The notes under the pieces: generated by a model
Seen by the model: the letters and a program-made list of their open reading frames with translations, nothing else
Told to the model about the DNA's origin: nothing
Databases searched by the model: none
Program-made: the position numbers and the translations under genes
Source: Panax quinquefolius
Lineage: Eukaryota > Streptophyta > Magnoliopsida > Apiales > Araliaceae
DNA length: 64,000 bases
Assembly: GCA_020205615.1 (NCBI GenBank)
Contig: JAINUW010000813.1
Span: 62,001 to 126,000 of the forward strand
Direction: 5' to 3'
Shown: positions 1-10,250 of the stretch, piece by piece
Position numbering within the stretch: the first letter of the stretch is position 1
Layout: each line of letters opens with the position of its first letter

Positions 1-370
1 CGTTATTCCATTCTTTATTATTATTCGTTGGAATAACTCGGAAACGCTGCAAGACACCCTATACTTAATCAGTATAAGTGGTTTACCCTATACTTGGTGA
101 CATTATTCTATTATTACATTGGAACATCCATGTCGTGTGTTTTACACCGGACTGGTTAAAATCTTTATCATTACGTTGGAATATCCTATCGTGTGTTTTA
201 CACCGGATGCATTTCCATCTTTATTATTACGTTGGAACATCCCGCTTGTGTGAATTTCACGACATTCGTTCTATTATTATTATTCATTGGAATAACTTTG
301 TCATCTGAAGAAACCGCATGCATGGTGATTTCCTTTGTTATTCCATTCTTTATTATACCCAGTTGGTTAA
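1..370 (+). repeat. LTR-internal hairpin repeats (diverged subfamily)
   Basis: Units of roughly 60-75 bases carry an arm TTATTCCA or a variant, a T-rich spacer and TGGAATAA or a variant. A second small inverted repeat follows, with stems such as AGTATA/TATACT near 71-101 and GTGT/ACAC near 130-210. The stem sequences differ from those in the other LTR copies but still pair. Confidence 0.7.
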
Positions 371-1362
371 AACTTTGACTTCTATACTCCATGAAATTAG
401 TAGAATATTCTTGATATTTTGCGTTTCATCAAAGTATCTTTTCATGAAAATATTCTTACGATCATTCTTGAATTTTACTCTACAAAGCGAAGTATCATGT
501 TGACAATTTGGACGTTATTAGTTCACGAATAAATTAATTCGTGAACTTGTTTTATTGAATTATTATGTCATTGTCATCATCCTCATGTTATATTATGTTA
601 TCTTTGGCTTACGTGCATAGATGAACTTAGTATGATTATGACCGAGGATCATTCAAAGTATAATCATGGCTTGTTATAAATGATGTGATAAAAGTCCTCG
701 ATGGCTTTTGTAATGCGTTGATGGATAGTTTTTGGTATGATTATGACCGAGGGGTGATTCGGTATAGTCATGACCATTGATAATTTGATGAAAATCCTTG
801 ACCAGGTATGTACGGGGATGATTAGATATTGTGGTTTATTCATTAAACCGAGTCTTAGTGATAAAAATTTATGAAAACCTTTTAAAACCTAAAAGATAGT
901 AGACTTTATTTTCTACTTGACTCTTTTAATGGATTGCTATATTCCATGCAGCTTAAACTTGTTGTCTATTGTATTTTATCGGTTTAACATTGTTGAAGAC
1001 TATTGATAATTTATTTCGCATTATCTTAGTTAAAATATTTCTTCTTTGGGCTAGTTGAGCTCACCCTTTCTTTCACCGTTTCTCGTGAAATGAGAATATA
1101 GCGGGACGAGTCTGGGAGCAGAGTAATGGTCCGGAGGATAGCATTAGTAGTCCTCACTATTACGTGAAATAGTGTGATAATAATTGTAATGAGGACTCCT
1201 TTTGAGTTTGTATAATATCTAGTAGACAATATTTGTATTCAAACTCACGGTTTATGTCGTATTGTATACTTACGATTATATTAGTAAGTTGTATTTAAAT
1301 TACGTACCATGTAAGTGGTGACCCAAGATGGGTGACGTATACCTAATTTTGGGGGCGTCACA
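1..1362 (+). mobile_element. 3' part of a Tekay/Del-type chromovirus LTR (C-like), cut by window edge
   Basis: The segment ends in the LTR terminus GGGGGCGTCACA that also ends the LTRs at 26355 and 43371. Its last 40 bases (a GTGACGTATACC run) match the end of the reverse-strand LTR of element C better than that of B1. It carries the same modules in the same order: TTATTCCA hairpin repeats (1-370), a CTTTGGCTTACGTGCA unit near 605 and GGTATGATTATGACC blocks. After 1362 there is no TGGTATCAGAGC primer site, so this is a 3' LTR or a solo LTR, not a 5' LTR. The 5' end lies outside the window. Confidence 0.85.
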
Positions 1363-1389
1363 ATATTAATTAAGTAAGACTTAATTAAG

Positions 1390-1421
<32 letters not shown>

Positions 1422-1831
1422 TGGATTTTATGAAATTAGGTTTTGATTTGATTAATTCCTTTTAACTACTATATATATGATATATAGCAGCTACTTAGGG
1501 TAACATCATAATTGAAAAACCCTAGCCGCTCTTAGAGAGAGACTAGAGAGAAAACAGTTTCATAATCGTTCCTTTGGTGGCTAGTACCGCAAGTCCCTCT
1601 TATTGCAGAATCGTTCGACGGTTCGTGCGGCGTTCGTGTGGATACCATAGAGGCGCGATTCTAATTGGATTGCGTAAAGGATTCGAAGCTATTTTAGAAT
1701 TTTTCCATAATTGGTTTAATATCTAAACCACTGAATTAATTTTAGTTTCGCTTGGATCCTGTTTTGGGTTTCAGAATTGCTTTGATTTATTTTCTATTTC
1801 CGCTTCATTTTTGTGCTGAAAACCCCTACGG
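1363..1831. other. Unassigned, copia-LTR-like stretch
   Basis: There is no usable ORF. It holds a (TA)n run at about 1390-1416. It then has an AAACCCTAGCCGC leader-like stretch near 1520, a GAGAGA tract and a TTTCCGCTTCATTTTTGTG segment near 1798. This layout resembles the 3' half of a Ty1/copia LTR. No TG...CA boundary or target duplication could be fixed. Homology to Tat copy 2 begins abruptly at about 1832. Confidence 0.35.
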
Positions 1832-2437
1832 AAACAACCCCTGGAGGGTCCATAAAAAGAAAGAGGAAGATGTTTCCTTGATACTACAAGGTCAAAAAGG
1901 CAATCAGAACATGCCTATACAGAGGATAAACTATTCCACTTTCTAAGCACAGTCTTCAAACCCTCCATTGCCTAAAAGTGGAGAAGTAAAGCACCCTCGA
2001 GCATTCACACCCTTAGGGGACTCGCTTGAGAATATTCTTGTCTTCTGATTACTTACAAGAAGGTCACACATCTTCTTCCACCAGCCAACCCTAATGGCAG
2101 GGGTTTTAATGCTACTCGGAAGTGTGTTTATCATGCCGGAGCACTTGGACATGATACTCAAGATTGTTGGGCCTTAAAACATAAGATCCAAGATTTAATA
2201 GACAATGGTGAGATCGTGGTCACCAAACCAGATCAACCTCATGTGCAAGACAACCCTCTTCCTCAACACAAAGAAGAAGAGGTCAACATGATTAGTTGGA
2301 GCACTTGACAGAGTTCCAATTTTAACGGTGAATCATCCCAGACCATCAAAGACGGTGTTGATAGATGTGATTATGCAAAGTTCCAATTTGCTATGGAACG
2401 AAAGATGTAAGCTATTTGTAAACAAATTGAATCCCTT
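1832..2437 (+). pseudogene. Tat/Ogre-like copy 1, gag 3' part
   Basis: Collinear with 11822-12412 of copy 2, with frequent point changes. It keeps a zinc-knuckle-like motif around 2122-2165, of the form C-x2-H-x7-G-H-x4-C-W-A-L-K, typical of Tat-lineage gag. In-frame stops and frame changes break it. On the right it passes without a gap into the integrase end, so about 5.3 kb of pol present in copy 2 is missing. Confidence 0.85.
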
Positions 2438-2797
2438 AGAGTGTTGATGGATGCTCAGTTGGATGAACACCAATGGGTACAAGAAAGGTATCACCAATTG
2501 TCTCTGATAGACAAAAGGCAAACCGCGGTTATCTTCCATGGTCAGTTATATCAGCAAAGGATCGCGAGATCCTACAACAGAAAAGTCCAGCTACGACAAT
2601 TCAAACAACATGACTTGGTTTTGAAGAAGATCTTTGACAACCAAGATCAATCTAAGGGAAAATTCACTCCTAACTGGGAAGGACCGTTTGTTGTTAAGGA
2701 GGTATTGACAGGAGGTGCTCTCAGACTACAGGAAATGGATGGCAATGAATTTCCACAGCCTATCAACTCGGACACCGTGAAATGGTACTATGTCTGA
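2438..2797 (+). pseudogene. Tat/Ogre-like copy 1, integrase C-terminus fused to gag
   Basis: An open frame of 118 codons matches the integrase end of copy 2 at 17723-18045. The recognisable end motif is WEGPFVVKEVLTGGALRLQ (residues about 80-98), the SH3-like integrase tail of the Tat lineage. The junction with gag falls in a GAATCCC-type stretch with only 2-3 bases of shared sequence, which suggests a microhomology deletion. It has no catalytic core and cannot integrate. Confidence 0.85.
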
Positions 2798-4075
2798 AGT
2801 TACCATCAAGCAAACATTATGGTATTGATCATCCAGTCACCAGCCATTCCGGTTATAAACCCTATCTTTTTACAAACTCTTCTGCCCCTCAGAGAAACAT
2901 ACATTTCAAACCAGCAGCCTGGTTTCACCTCATTTCAAATAGTTCATACAATTTTGGTTATCCTAAAGATGGGATTGAACCTTTCACACCTAAAGTTTAT
3001 CCTGAAGAAGGAATTAAACTTTTCACACCTGCAGTTTATCCTGAAGACGGGATTACACTTTTCTACGCCTGCAGTTTATCCTGAAGACGGGATTAAAATT
3101 TTCTACACTTGTAGTTTGTCCTAAAGACGGGATTACACTTTTTCCACACCTACAGTTTGTCCCTATTAGGGGATCAAACTTTCTTCTCCCCTCAGTATAT
3201 CATGCATATGGGATTCACACTTCTCTTTGGCTGCAATTCGTCCTGAGGGGCGAACTACATCGACCTAATCTCCCTAATACCCGGGAGTACGTAGGCAACC
3301 ATATTCTATATGGCCCGGTGACAATAAACAAAAAACAACAAAAATATTTCTGCCCTTCCTTTACAAAAACAAAAACAACAAAAACATTTCTACACCCATC
3401 TGCCTTTCACATGCAGTGTTGAACCTCTTACATCAGGTTTGAACTATGTAAACTTGATCTCCTCTTCAATAGGAGTATGTAGACAGCCATTTATGGTTTA
3501 GTCTAACCCCTACCAGAACAAAAATACTTGTCACATGGTACTGGGATCAAACTTCAATCCACCACATTTCATCGGCTTCAGACCAAGGGGATGGAATTAC
3601 CCAACCTCTCGTCACAAATAGGGGATTCGGTGACCATCTAAGTTGCGGTTGTGCCTCGAAGAGCTATACCAATCCATAAGAGATGGAATTAACTAGGCTT
3701 CTCACAAATAGAAGTACTGGCGACCATCTGTGGTGCGGTCAATCTCAAAGAGGAAAAGCCACACTCCTCTCCACATTTCCATACAGAAACTAGTCCCAAG
3801 ACACTAAAGATGGTAGGGATACATACAGATCTATGATCAGTTCTGAGAGATTATGTGATGGCTCAATGTCCACATATCAAGGATAACTTCAAAATGCATC
3901 AAGATCACAAGGCCCTAAAGAAACATGCAAATATCAAGCAAGTATCAAGGCATAACTACAAGGGAAGTAAATCAAAATATATTTCTCTGCCATATATAAT
4001 ATTATTTGATATATACATCTGTGTTGTATATGACAAAATAGCTAAGCTAGTCTGTGCCAGAAAATACAAAGCTAT
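2798..4075. other. Tat copy 1, non-coding 3' region downstream of pol
   Basis: There is no convincing plus-strand gene. The stretch contains the 39-40-bp tandem repeat listed separately, then short hairpins with CACAAATA loops (around 3610-3720) and repeated GACCATCT...GCGGT modules. Copy 2 has the same order at 18046-19356. Confidence 0.7.
2961..3170 (+). repeat. 39-40-bp tandem repeat, about 5 units
   Basis: The unit contains CTGAAGACGGGATTAAAC and CACCTGCAGTTTATC. GTTTATCC and GGATTAAAC pair across GAAGACG, so each unit boundary can fold. The array is also present just downstream of pol in copy 2 (18241-18450). Confidence 0.85.
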
Positions 4076-5785
4076 CTACGGATCTGTGTGTATGCGGACT
4101 ATCAGATCTAACATAGCCTCCCTCTCAGAAGACGGAGGTAAAGCTGCAAGCTCCTGCCCAATGGCATCTACACGAGCTAGCAGATCAGAGGCTAACTGCA
4201 TTGTAACATAATGCTCATCAATATATGCACTCATGTCAGCAAGGATGCCAGTCGTATGGGATCTAACGGAAGTACTATTTAAAATGGCCACATCCCTAGC
4301 AGATAAGGCGGCATCCCACTCCATAATTAACGTATCCTTTGCTGATCTAGCCTCATCGCTCTCAAATAGAGTGGTGTCTCTCTCATCAAGAGCTGTCAAC
4401 ATCGCGGCCCTAGTCTGATCTCTCTCATAGGTCATCAGATGTAGGCTCTACTCCAAATACTATGCTGGATATTGGGTAACAGTAGCACTCGGGGTGGGAG
4501 AATCCATCACAAATGCTGGCAACCCAGTAGTCAAATCACCATCAATGGGAATGTCAGCCTCCTCCATAGGCTCCTCATCGTCGGAATCAATATCCCGCAT
4601 GAAAGGATATTACCATAACCGGCGCATCTGTCTCCATCCATCTTTGAATACCGCAGAATACCTTGGATGACTGACAGAAAACTCAGCTAGCTCTCGCTGA
4701 TCCCAATAAGCATAAAACCTGAATTTGTCCATTGATGATAAATGGCGAGAAGCGAAGCGCTGAATCACTGTCCCCTCAAATGGATAAAAATCCTGAAACT
4801 GGTCAAACTGACACATCACGGCCAGTGGGTGGTAAGTGATCATCCCTCTCAAACCAGCTAGAGGAAGATAATCTATGCCTGGAGCATGAGTAATGAAGCT
4901 ATAGGGTGAGCTAAGCCCTGTACACAACAATATAGCATATGGATCTCCAATCCCCGCCAGGAAAGATGACCAAGACGCAGCATCTGTACACTCCGCAGGC
5001 TGAAAAAAGTACGACATGGCTATATCATGGGTGAAACAATATCCATGTCATCTGAATGTACCAATCGGTCTCAAGTGTGATATAAACCACACGTACAACA
5101 TGACCGAGCTGCCTATGAACACTCCTGTCGGATAAGTGTAGCAATATGTGGCTGACCTCAGAGTCTCTACCATAATCATCGGTATGATGGTGTGACCCTC
5201 CCTGAGAGCTCTCACTGCCATAATGACGCCAATGTCCAACTCATCCATGTACAATGGCATTCACAGTAGTAGTACATCCACTCTGGCTGAACGCCAATGG
5301 TCCTCCGATGTGGTAAAATCCCCGGAATATCGTGCATAACTATCCTCAGAGCCAAATCTGTCAAACAGAAAATGCTGGGATAACACATGGCCAGATGTAA
5401 TCTCATCTTGAACCACTATACGCCTCAATCTGGTGAGGGTTATGAATAGTCTACTCATGTCTCCAATCGCTATGTGCACGCAAGGTCTGTCCAACGGCAG
5501 CAACGTCAACCGTGCATACTCCTCCAAAGTAGGAGTCAACTCCTAGGTCCCGAATCGGAAGTCATGTCTCTCCGGTACCCAATGCTCTAGCATACCCTCT
5601 ATGAACCCTGTGGGAATCTGAAACATCAACAAGGTCATAGTATACTGCAACAAATGATCTATAGTCACCTTCTCTGATGGTGACATACTATCATACCATG
5701 AGAGCATACAAGATGCCACCAAAAATGGTGGGGTATGATCAATACGACTAATTGTCGAAGAAGACATCTGTACAGGCCGTGTCAT
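4076..5785 (-). pseudogene. Tat copy 1, antisense ORF B (about 560 codons), broken
   Basis: Read on the minus strand from 5785, it matches the antisense ORF of copy 2 (21079-19357). The N-terminal half has a motif block around LTLEEYAQLT and GFIEGMLEHW that resembles, by eye, the plant mobile domain type. The C-terminal part (4435-4076) is rich in E/R/A/D heptads and looks like a coiled coil. Stops split it into five pieces (5785-5543, 5539-5261, 5260-5048, 5017-4610, 4435-4076). The stop between the third and fourth pieces is TGA where copy 2 has CGA, a typical methyl-CpG decay. Antisense extra ORFs in the 3' region are known for Tat-lineage elements; the family assignment is inference. Confidence 0.6.
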
Positions 5786-5954
5786 AAGACCATCCAGGGT
5801 TTAATGCTGAATATCTCTGGACATACATACATATGCGTAACATAATACCATGCATGATACAATAGATGGTAATATGATATAGGGAATGGAAAAACTGTAC
5901 ATACATTCCTAAGTATATCATCATCTAATACATCTCTGTACAACTAAAATACAG

Positions 5955-6062
5955 GGAAATGGGGCGAAGATACCCAACAACTAACAGAGGCCTATCAAAA
6001 GGTACACCGAGAATGGGGCGAAGATACCCAATATCTAGCAGAGGACTATCAAAAGAGATAAC
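5955..6062. repeat. About 55-bp direct repeat between the two antisense ORFs, copy 1
   Basis: Two units share GAATGGGGCGAAGATACCC or a variant and GAGG(C/A)CTATCAAAAG. The equivalent pair in copy 2 is at 21247-21356. The rest of 5786-6162 has nothing recognisable. Confidence 0.75.
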
Positions 6063-6162
6063 GAGAAAAATATATTAGAAGAAATCAATGGTATCGATGT
6101 CTACATCGTCAATCCTGTCCATCTGATGTAACTCCTCCTAAGTCACTGGATCTCTATCTACA

Positions 6163-6720
6163 GGGATGTTAGGCCTATACAAGGGAGGATCTGCATCAAA
6201 AAAACCATATGGGTCACCGAGGGGCGGCCTTGAGCCTGGAAGGATCAAAAGTATCGCCTCCTCAAGGATCTCTACCCAAGTGCCGGATAAAGAAATGTGC
6301 TCGGTCCAACTGCCGGGTCAAACTATCAATCTGTGTCACATGAGTCGGATCTCTGACATAGGCTAGCCAATCCATCATCATCATAGATCCTGGAACCATA
6401 TCCCCCATAAACTGTGTGGCACGGGTCTAAGCTCCAATAGTACGAGGGAACCACCAATACTGGAACATCTCCTAAGTGCAGGGACCTTGTGACAGTGTAA
6501 AACCGTTAATCCTCAACAATGGGATGTCAGTGACGGGTGACTGCAAAACAGGCCAATAACACCTGGTAGGAGGCAAGATCGTCATCCGAATCTCTCCTGT
6601 AGTGCTCTTGATAGCACGCTCTCTTAAATAGAGCTCACATCCTGCATCTATGAAGAGAGGAATCCTACGGGTGGAAATAACGTACTCAAATCCAGTCGGG
6701 TACCCATCTTTAAATCCCAC
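6163..6720 (-). pseudogene. Tat copy 1, antisense ORF A, broken
   Basis: Minus-strand reading matches copy 2 at 21959-21432 plus 31440-31390. The upstream part (6720-6472) is an open 82-codon frame with FEYVISTRRIPLF and GFTLSQGPC motifs. The C-terminal part, recognisable by GDPYGFF and PLYRPNIPVD in copy 2, is out of frame here. The start is uncertain. Function unknown. It lies directly upstream of antisense ORF B, so the two could be exons or cistrons of one antisense gene. Confidence 0.5.
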
Positions 6721-6949
6721 ACCTCCGGCTCACTCCAGTTAGAGTTGTAAAGGAGGTTTCACAAGCTGAAAAGGCCAAATCAGGAAGGAAAACGCTACGC
6801 GATTGAGCGGAATAGCCTAGAATCCTGATTTTCATGAGCCAAACTCTGGCTCCACATCTCACTCATTGGTATTCTCCTGTAGATAAGGTATACTATACCA
6901 GTGGCCTCAGCTTCTAGAAATTATGCTCAAAAATACCTCACAAAGGTCT

Positions 6950-7110
6950 GATGCCGTTAATGCAGGGATACAACCCTAAAAGTATCCCCGACGGGGGTTA
7001 CACCGCCGAAGATACGAAGTTATGAATCGAAGAAGTATCCCCGGCGGGGGTTACAACGCCGAAGCTACGAAGTTGCAAATCATCAACCTTTCCCCGGTAG
7101 GGGTTACAAC
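6950..7110 (+). repeat. CCCCGG hairpin repeats upstream of the polypurine tract, copy 1
   Basis: Three units of the form TCCCCGRCGGGGGTTACA or CCCCGGTAGGGGTTACAAC, each followed by GCCGAAG-type spacers. The arms CCCC/GGGG pair. A later relative at about 7210-7235 has ACCTTT/AAAGGT arms before CACAAC. Copy 2 carries the same series at 31690-31830 and 31930-31950. Confidence 0.75.
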
Positions 7111-7286
7111 TCAATTCAACCATTGATAAATAAATCAATGAAGGTCAAGCAACCTTAACGTTACTTCATCCGGTGACAGGTAAACCCATCGAAGAAACTT
7201 ATCCATGATAACCTTTCCCAGCAAAGGTCACAACATAATTCAACCCTTGATACACAAATCAATGAAGGTCAAGCAGCCTTGACAGT

Positions 7287-7712
7287 TTGCCCAACATGGA
7301 TCTATCCGGTGATACACACATCAGCGAAGGTCAGGCAGCCCTGACGATACATACTGTTGGTAGTAACTACAACAAAACTATGGTATATGCTGGTAATATA
7401 AGCCAGAGAAGACCATCGTCCTCGAAGAGTACCGATGATGGAATATGTTATACACATCCTCAAACAGACAAAGCTTTCTCCCCACAGATCTCTTGTACAC
7501 AAGAGGCACCTCTATGGAGTAAAAGTCTGTGTCTAGGATTCAAGACTTTGGTGATAGCCCTAACGTCAAGCATCCTTGAAGACTTGGATCGCATGTCCAA
7601 GACATCCGTGATTGTCATCCCAATAGGAATAACTGACAATCATGCATCATACATTTGCATCATGTTGCTGCATATAGAATCATGCTTATCTTGGTGCATT
7701 TCAAGTGTCTAG
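7287..7712 (+). CDS. 141-codon ORF of unknown status before the PPT, copy 1
   Basis: Open frame of 141 codons beginning MPNMDLSGDTH. An ORF of the same length exists in copy 2 (32003-32428), with about 18 amino-acid differences. It shows no domain, signal peptide or membrane segment that I recognise. By eye most nucleotide differences between the copies change the amino acid, which argues against selection on a protein. It may simply be a by-chance open frame in a conserved cis region. Confidence 0.3.
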   Translation: MPNMDLSGDTHISEGQAALTIHTVGSNYNKTMVYAGNISQRRPSSSKSTDDGICYTHPQTDKAFSPQISCTQEAPLWSKSLCLGFKTLVIALTSSILEDLDRMSKTSVIVIPIGITDNHASYICIMLLHIESCLSWCISSV

Positions 7713-7754
7713 GATTCTTTATCCTATCCATGCCTTGCATTGCATGAATATGAT

Positions 7755-7767
7755 AAAGAGGGGCATC
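7755..7767 (+). promoter_or_regulatory. Polypurine tract, Tat copy 1
   Basis: AAAGAGGGGCATC lies directly before the LTR start TGTAGACACTCG. It is identical at 32471-32483 before the 3' LTR of copy 2. It would prime plus-strand DNA synthesis. Confidence 0.85.
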
Positions 7768-7859
7768 TGTAGACACTCGAAATTTTCTACACACCTGTTA
7801 CTAACATTGCAGGAGGGCAGAATCGTCTTCAGAGATAACCCTGGAAGATAGCTCACATC

Positions 7860-8240
7860 CATTCCGGATACTACCGGAAGTTAAGTCTCAACCCCGGAAC
7901 ACACATCGGGAGTATCATTTCCAACCCCGAAACACACACCGGGAATCTCATTTCCAACCTCGGAGATAACCCCGAGTTTCGTCCTTAGCGATAGCCCCAA
8001 GGAATGCTATTGCAATTCTGGCAATAACTCCAGAAATGCTTGTTTCAAGTGCATGCTATCAGCTTCAATCAGACCTCCTGCCGAGGCACTCATACCTTAG
8101 ACCCAGAGCTAACACCGGGCAGACAGGCACACCCACATATGACATTGCGGCATTTAAACACTTGTAGCAGTCCAATCTCAGATGTCACCCTGAGCAACGT
8201 CTGCTTTTAACTTAAACCGGAGATAACCCCGGTGAGGAGT
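7860..8240 (+). repeat. Hairpin array in Tat LTR U3
   Basis: Successive inverted repeats: TTCCGG/CCGGAA (about 7862), CCCGG/CGGG around ACACACA (7895-7945), CTCGG/CCGAG around AGATAACC (about 7958), TTCTGG/CCAGAA around AATAACT (about 8024), ACCGG/CCGGT around AGATAACC (about 8217). Loops are conserved while stems change. The equivalent in copy 2 is at 32580-32955. Confidence 0.75.
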
Positions 8241-8643
8241 CAAACGTCATCTTGCTACCTCAACACCTGCGTATCATCTCAACACTTTATACATACATAC
8301 CTACAACAATGTCCTATAAGAACCAAGGAGTTCTAATCCCGAGTGACTATTACGCGTGGTAGCACACCGGATAGAATTTGAAGCTGGAAGACCATGGGCA
8401 TGGTCCCCTCTTCATGACTTCGTACAACCTCTAATCCATGTCATTGTTTAACTCTCGACACAAGCAGTTCGAAGAAGGTCTTATATACCTTGTTCGGATG
8501 CTTGGATTGAAGTTCTGCAAGTTCGAACAGACATTACAGTGCACGAGTGCACGTACGTCAAGACAACGGGACCCGCGGGACCCGGGGCACCCCGGGCAGC
8601 CACAGATGCATCTGCGGCTGCGGCATGTACACCTGCGGCTCCC

Positions 8644-8661
8644 CCCTCTATAAATAGAGGG
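8644..8661 (+). promoter_or_regulatory. TATA box inside an 18-bp inverted repeat, Tat LTR
   Basis: CCCTCTATAAATAGAGGG contains TATAAATA with 8-bp arms CCCTCTAT/ATAGAGGG. It is identical at 33356-33373 in the other LTR. It is the probable core promoter, about 880 bp into the LTR, just downstream of a GC-rich block. Confidence 0.8.
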
Positions 8662-9064
8662 CTTGGGGTATCCATTTTAAAAAAGGAAAATGCGAGGAAA
8701 CCCTGTCAAATTTATTTTGTACACAACCCATATTGAGTGCTTGCTCCTTTTAAACACCTGTTAGCTCATATATAGCTATACATTTACCGGTGGGAGCTGA
8801 GTGTTTATCCATATAGAGTCATAAAAGTCTGCATTGGCAGCCCACTGTAAGGCTTCTCACACTCTATAAAGCCTTTCTCTTCATATTTGCACACACTATT
8901 CTACGCATTGAGAGTTGTGGTGTGCGCACGCCCTAACTTCTCGATTCGTGGTTTTCATTTTCGTCAGATATATATACTTATATATGTATATATTTATATA
9001 TGGACTAACATTATAGAGTTATGCCTCGATTGAGCCTAGACTTATGTCTGGAGCGTTTACATGC

Positions 9065-9143
9065 TTATATATATATATATATATAAAATTATTGTCAGAC
9101 TATGTCTGATGAACCTATATTTTACATCCGATGCGTTTACTTG

Positions 9144-9184
<41 letters not shown>
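9065..9184 (+). repeat. (TA)n microsatellites in Tat LTR
   Basis: TA runs at 9065-9085 and 9145-9184. The other LTR copy has three longer runs at 33777-33811, 33876-33920 and 33989-34038, so the tracts expanded independently. A (CA)n run lies at 9863-9888. Confidence 0.95.
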
Positions 9185-9187
<3 letters not shown>

Positions 9188-10230
9188 CATTTCTGTTAGG
9201 CCTGGCGTTTGCTTCGAGGCCTTTTACTACTTTATTTAATTTTAGTCTCGCCTAGAGTTTACTTCATGGCGGTTGATCGTCTTTACTCCTTTATTTACAT
9301 ATAGTCCCGCCTGGAGTTTACTTCGTGGCGGTTGATCGTATTTACTGCTTTATTTACATTTCTGATCCCCCATGGACTTGTTTCAGTAGTGGTTGATCAT
9401 ATCAGATATATATATTTACAACTTTTATATATATAATCGCCATCGCTTTCCATACAAATGCGGTATCATGTAAGCTTTAGGAATCATGTGATCAAAGATT
9501 GATCTACTAAATCTAGATTCGGTTCCATGATGGACATTTTCATTGTAGTGACTTGTACATTATTTACTGATGTACAAATTTCCTTGGATGGTTATGCCTA
9601 TAAGGAGTTCGACATCTTCTTTGTATTTTTTCTTGAAGATGCCTCACATCTCAAAAATAAAAGCAAACAAGCCGAACACTTTAATAATAAAATGGAAATA
9701 TGAAAAGGTCTCAATTCCTATTGAGCACAGAGTTTGAAAAACCTCTATTACAAAACTTCATTGCTATATCTTGCTTAAAACTGAATTTTTCTATAAATTC
9801 AAACCCTTTGTATATAGGTGCGAACGAGGCCTCACACTATTTTCAAATAACTGCACATTGATCCACACACACACACACACACACACACATTCATATAACA
9901 GTTTCTTAAAAAGTGGCGGTCACCGTGGAAACACAGATGTCGGGGGGTGCCTAACACCTTCCCTCCGCATAATCAAGCCCCCGAACTCATATGAATCTCG
10001 GTTTCACAGACTCGTTTAGCAGTGTCATATCACTGGGTCAATGTGTAAACCTTTTCTGGTTGCGTTGGTGCAACCAGTTAAAAACTCCAACTAGCGACTC
10101 TTAAAGTCAAATCGTTGACATTACACTTGTCAGACCTTTTTCACTTATTTTTTCAAACAAATCTCAATAACAATGAGAACACCAAAGAACAAGTAACGAA
10201 AAGGGACAACTAAAAATCTCGACGTCGACA

Positions 10231-10250
10231 GGTGGCGACTGTGCTAGGGA
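10231..10250 (+). promoter_or_regulatory. Primer binding site of Tat copy 2 (tRNA-Arg type)
   Basis: GGTGGCGACTGTGCTAGGGA follows the LTR end directly. The GGCGACT..GCT.GGGA form is that reported for Ogre-type elements, which use tRNA-Arg. The tRNA match itself was not computed. Confidence 0.8.

Larger units (their letters stand above)
7768..10230 (+). mobile_element. Tat/Ogre-like LTR shared by copy 1 and copy 2 (2463 bp)
   Basis: It begins TGTAGAC and ends GTCGACA, a short imperfect terminal inverted repeat. On the left it is joined to a polypurine tract (end of copy 1). On the right it is joined to a primer binding site (start of copy 2). It is therefore both a 3' and a 5' LTR. The same sequence recurs at 32484-34616 as the truncated 3' LTR of copy 2. 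It has a hairpin-rich U3, a TATA box at 8649, a GC-rich block at 8560-8645, and TA and CA microsatellites. Confidence 0.92.

Noticed and set aside
4233..4418. Plus-strand ORFs over antisense ORF B (also 19514-19699)
   Set aside because: Shadows of the heptad repeat coding on the minus strand.
9145..9184. TA tracts as origin or matrix attachment site
   Set aside because: Simple microsatellites that differ in length between the two LTRs.
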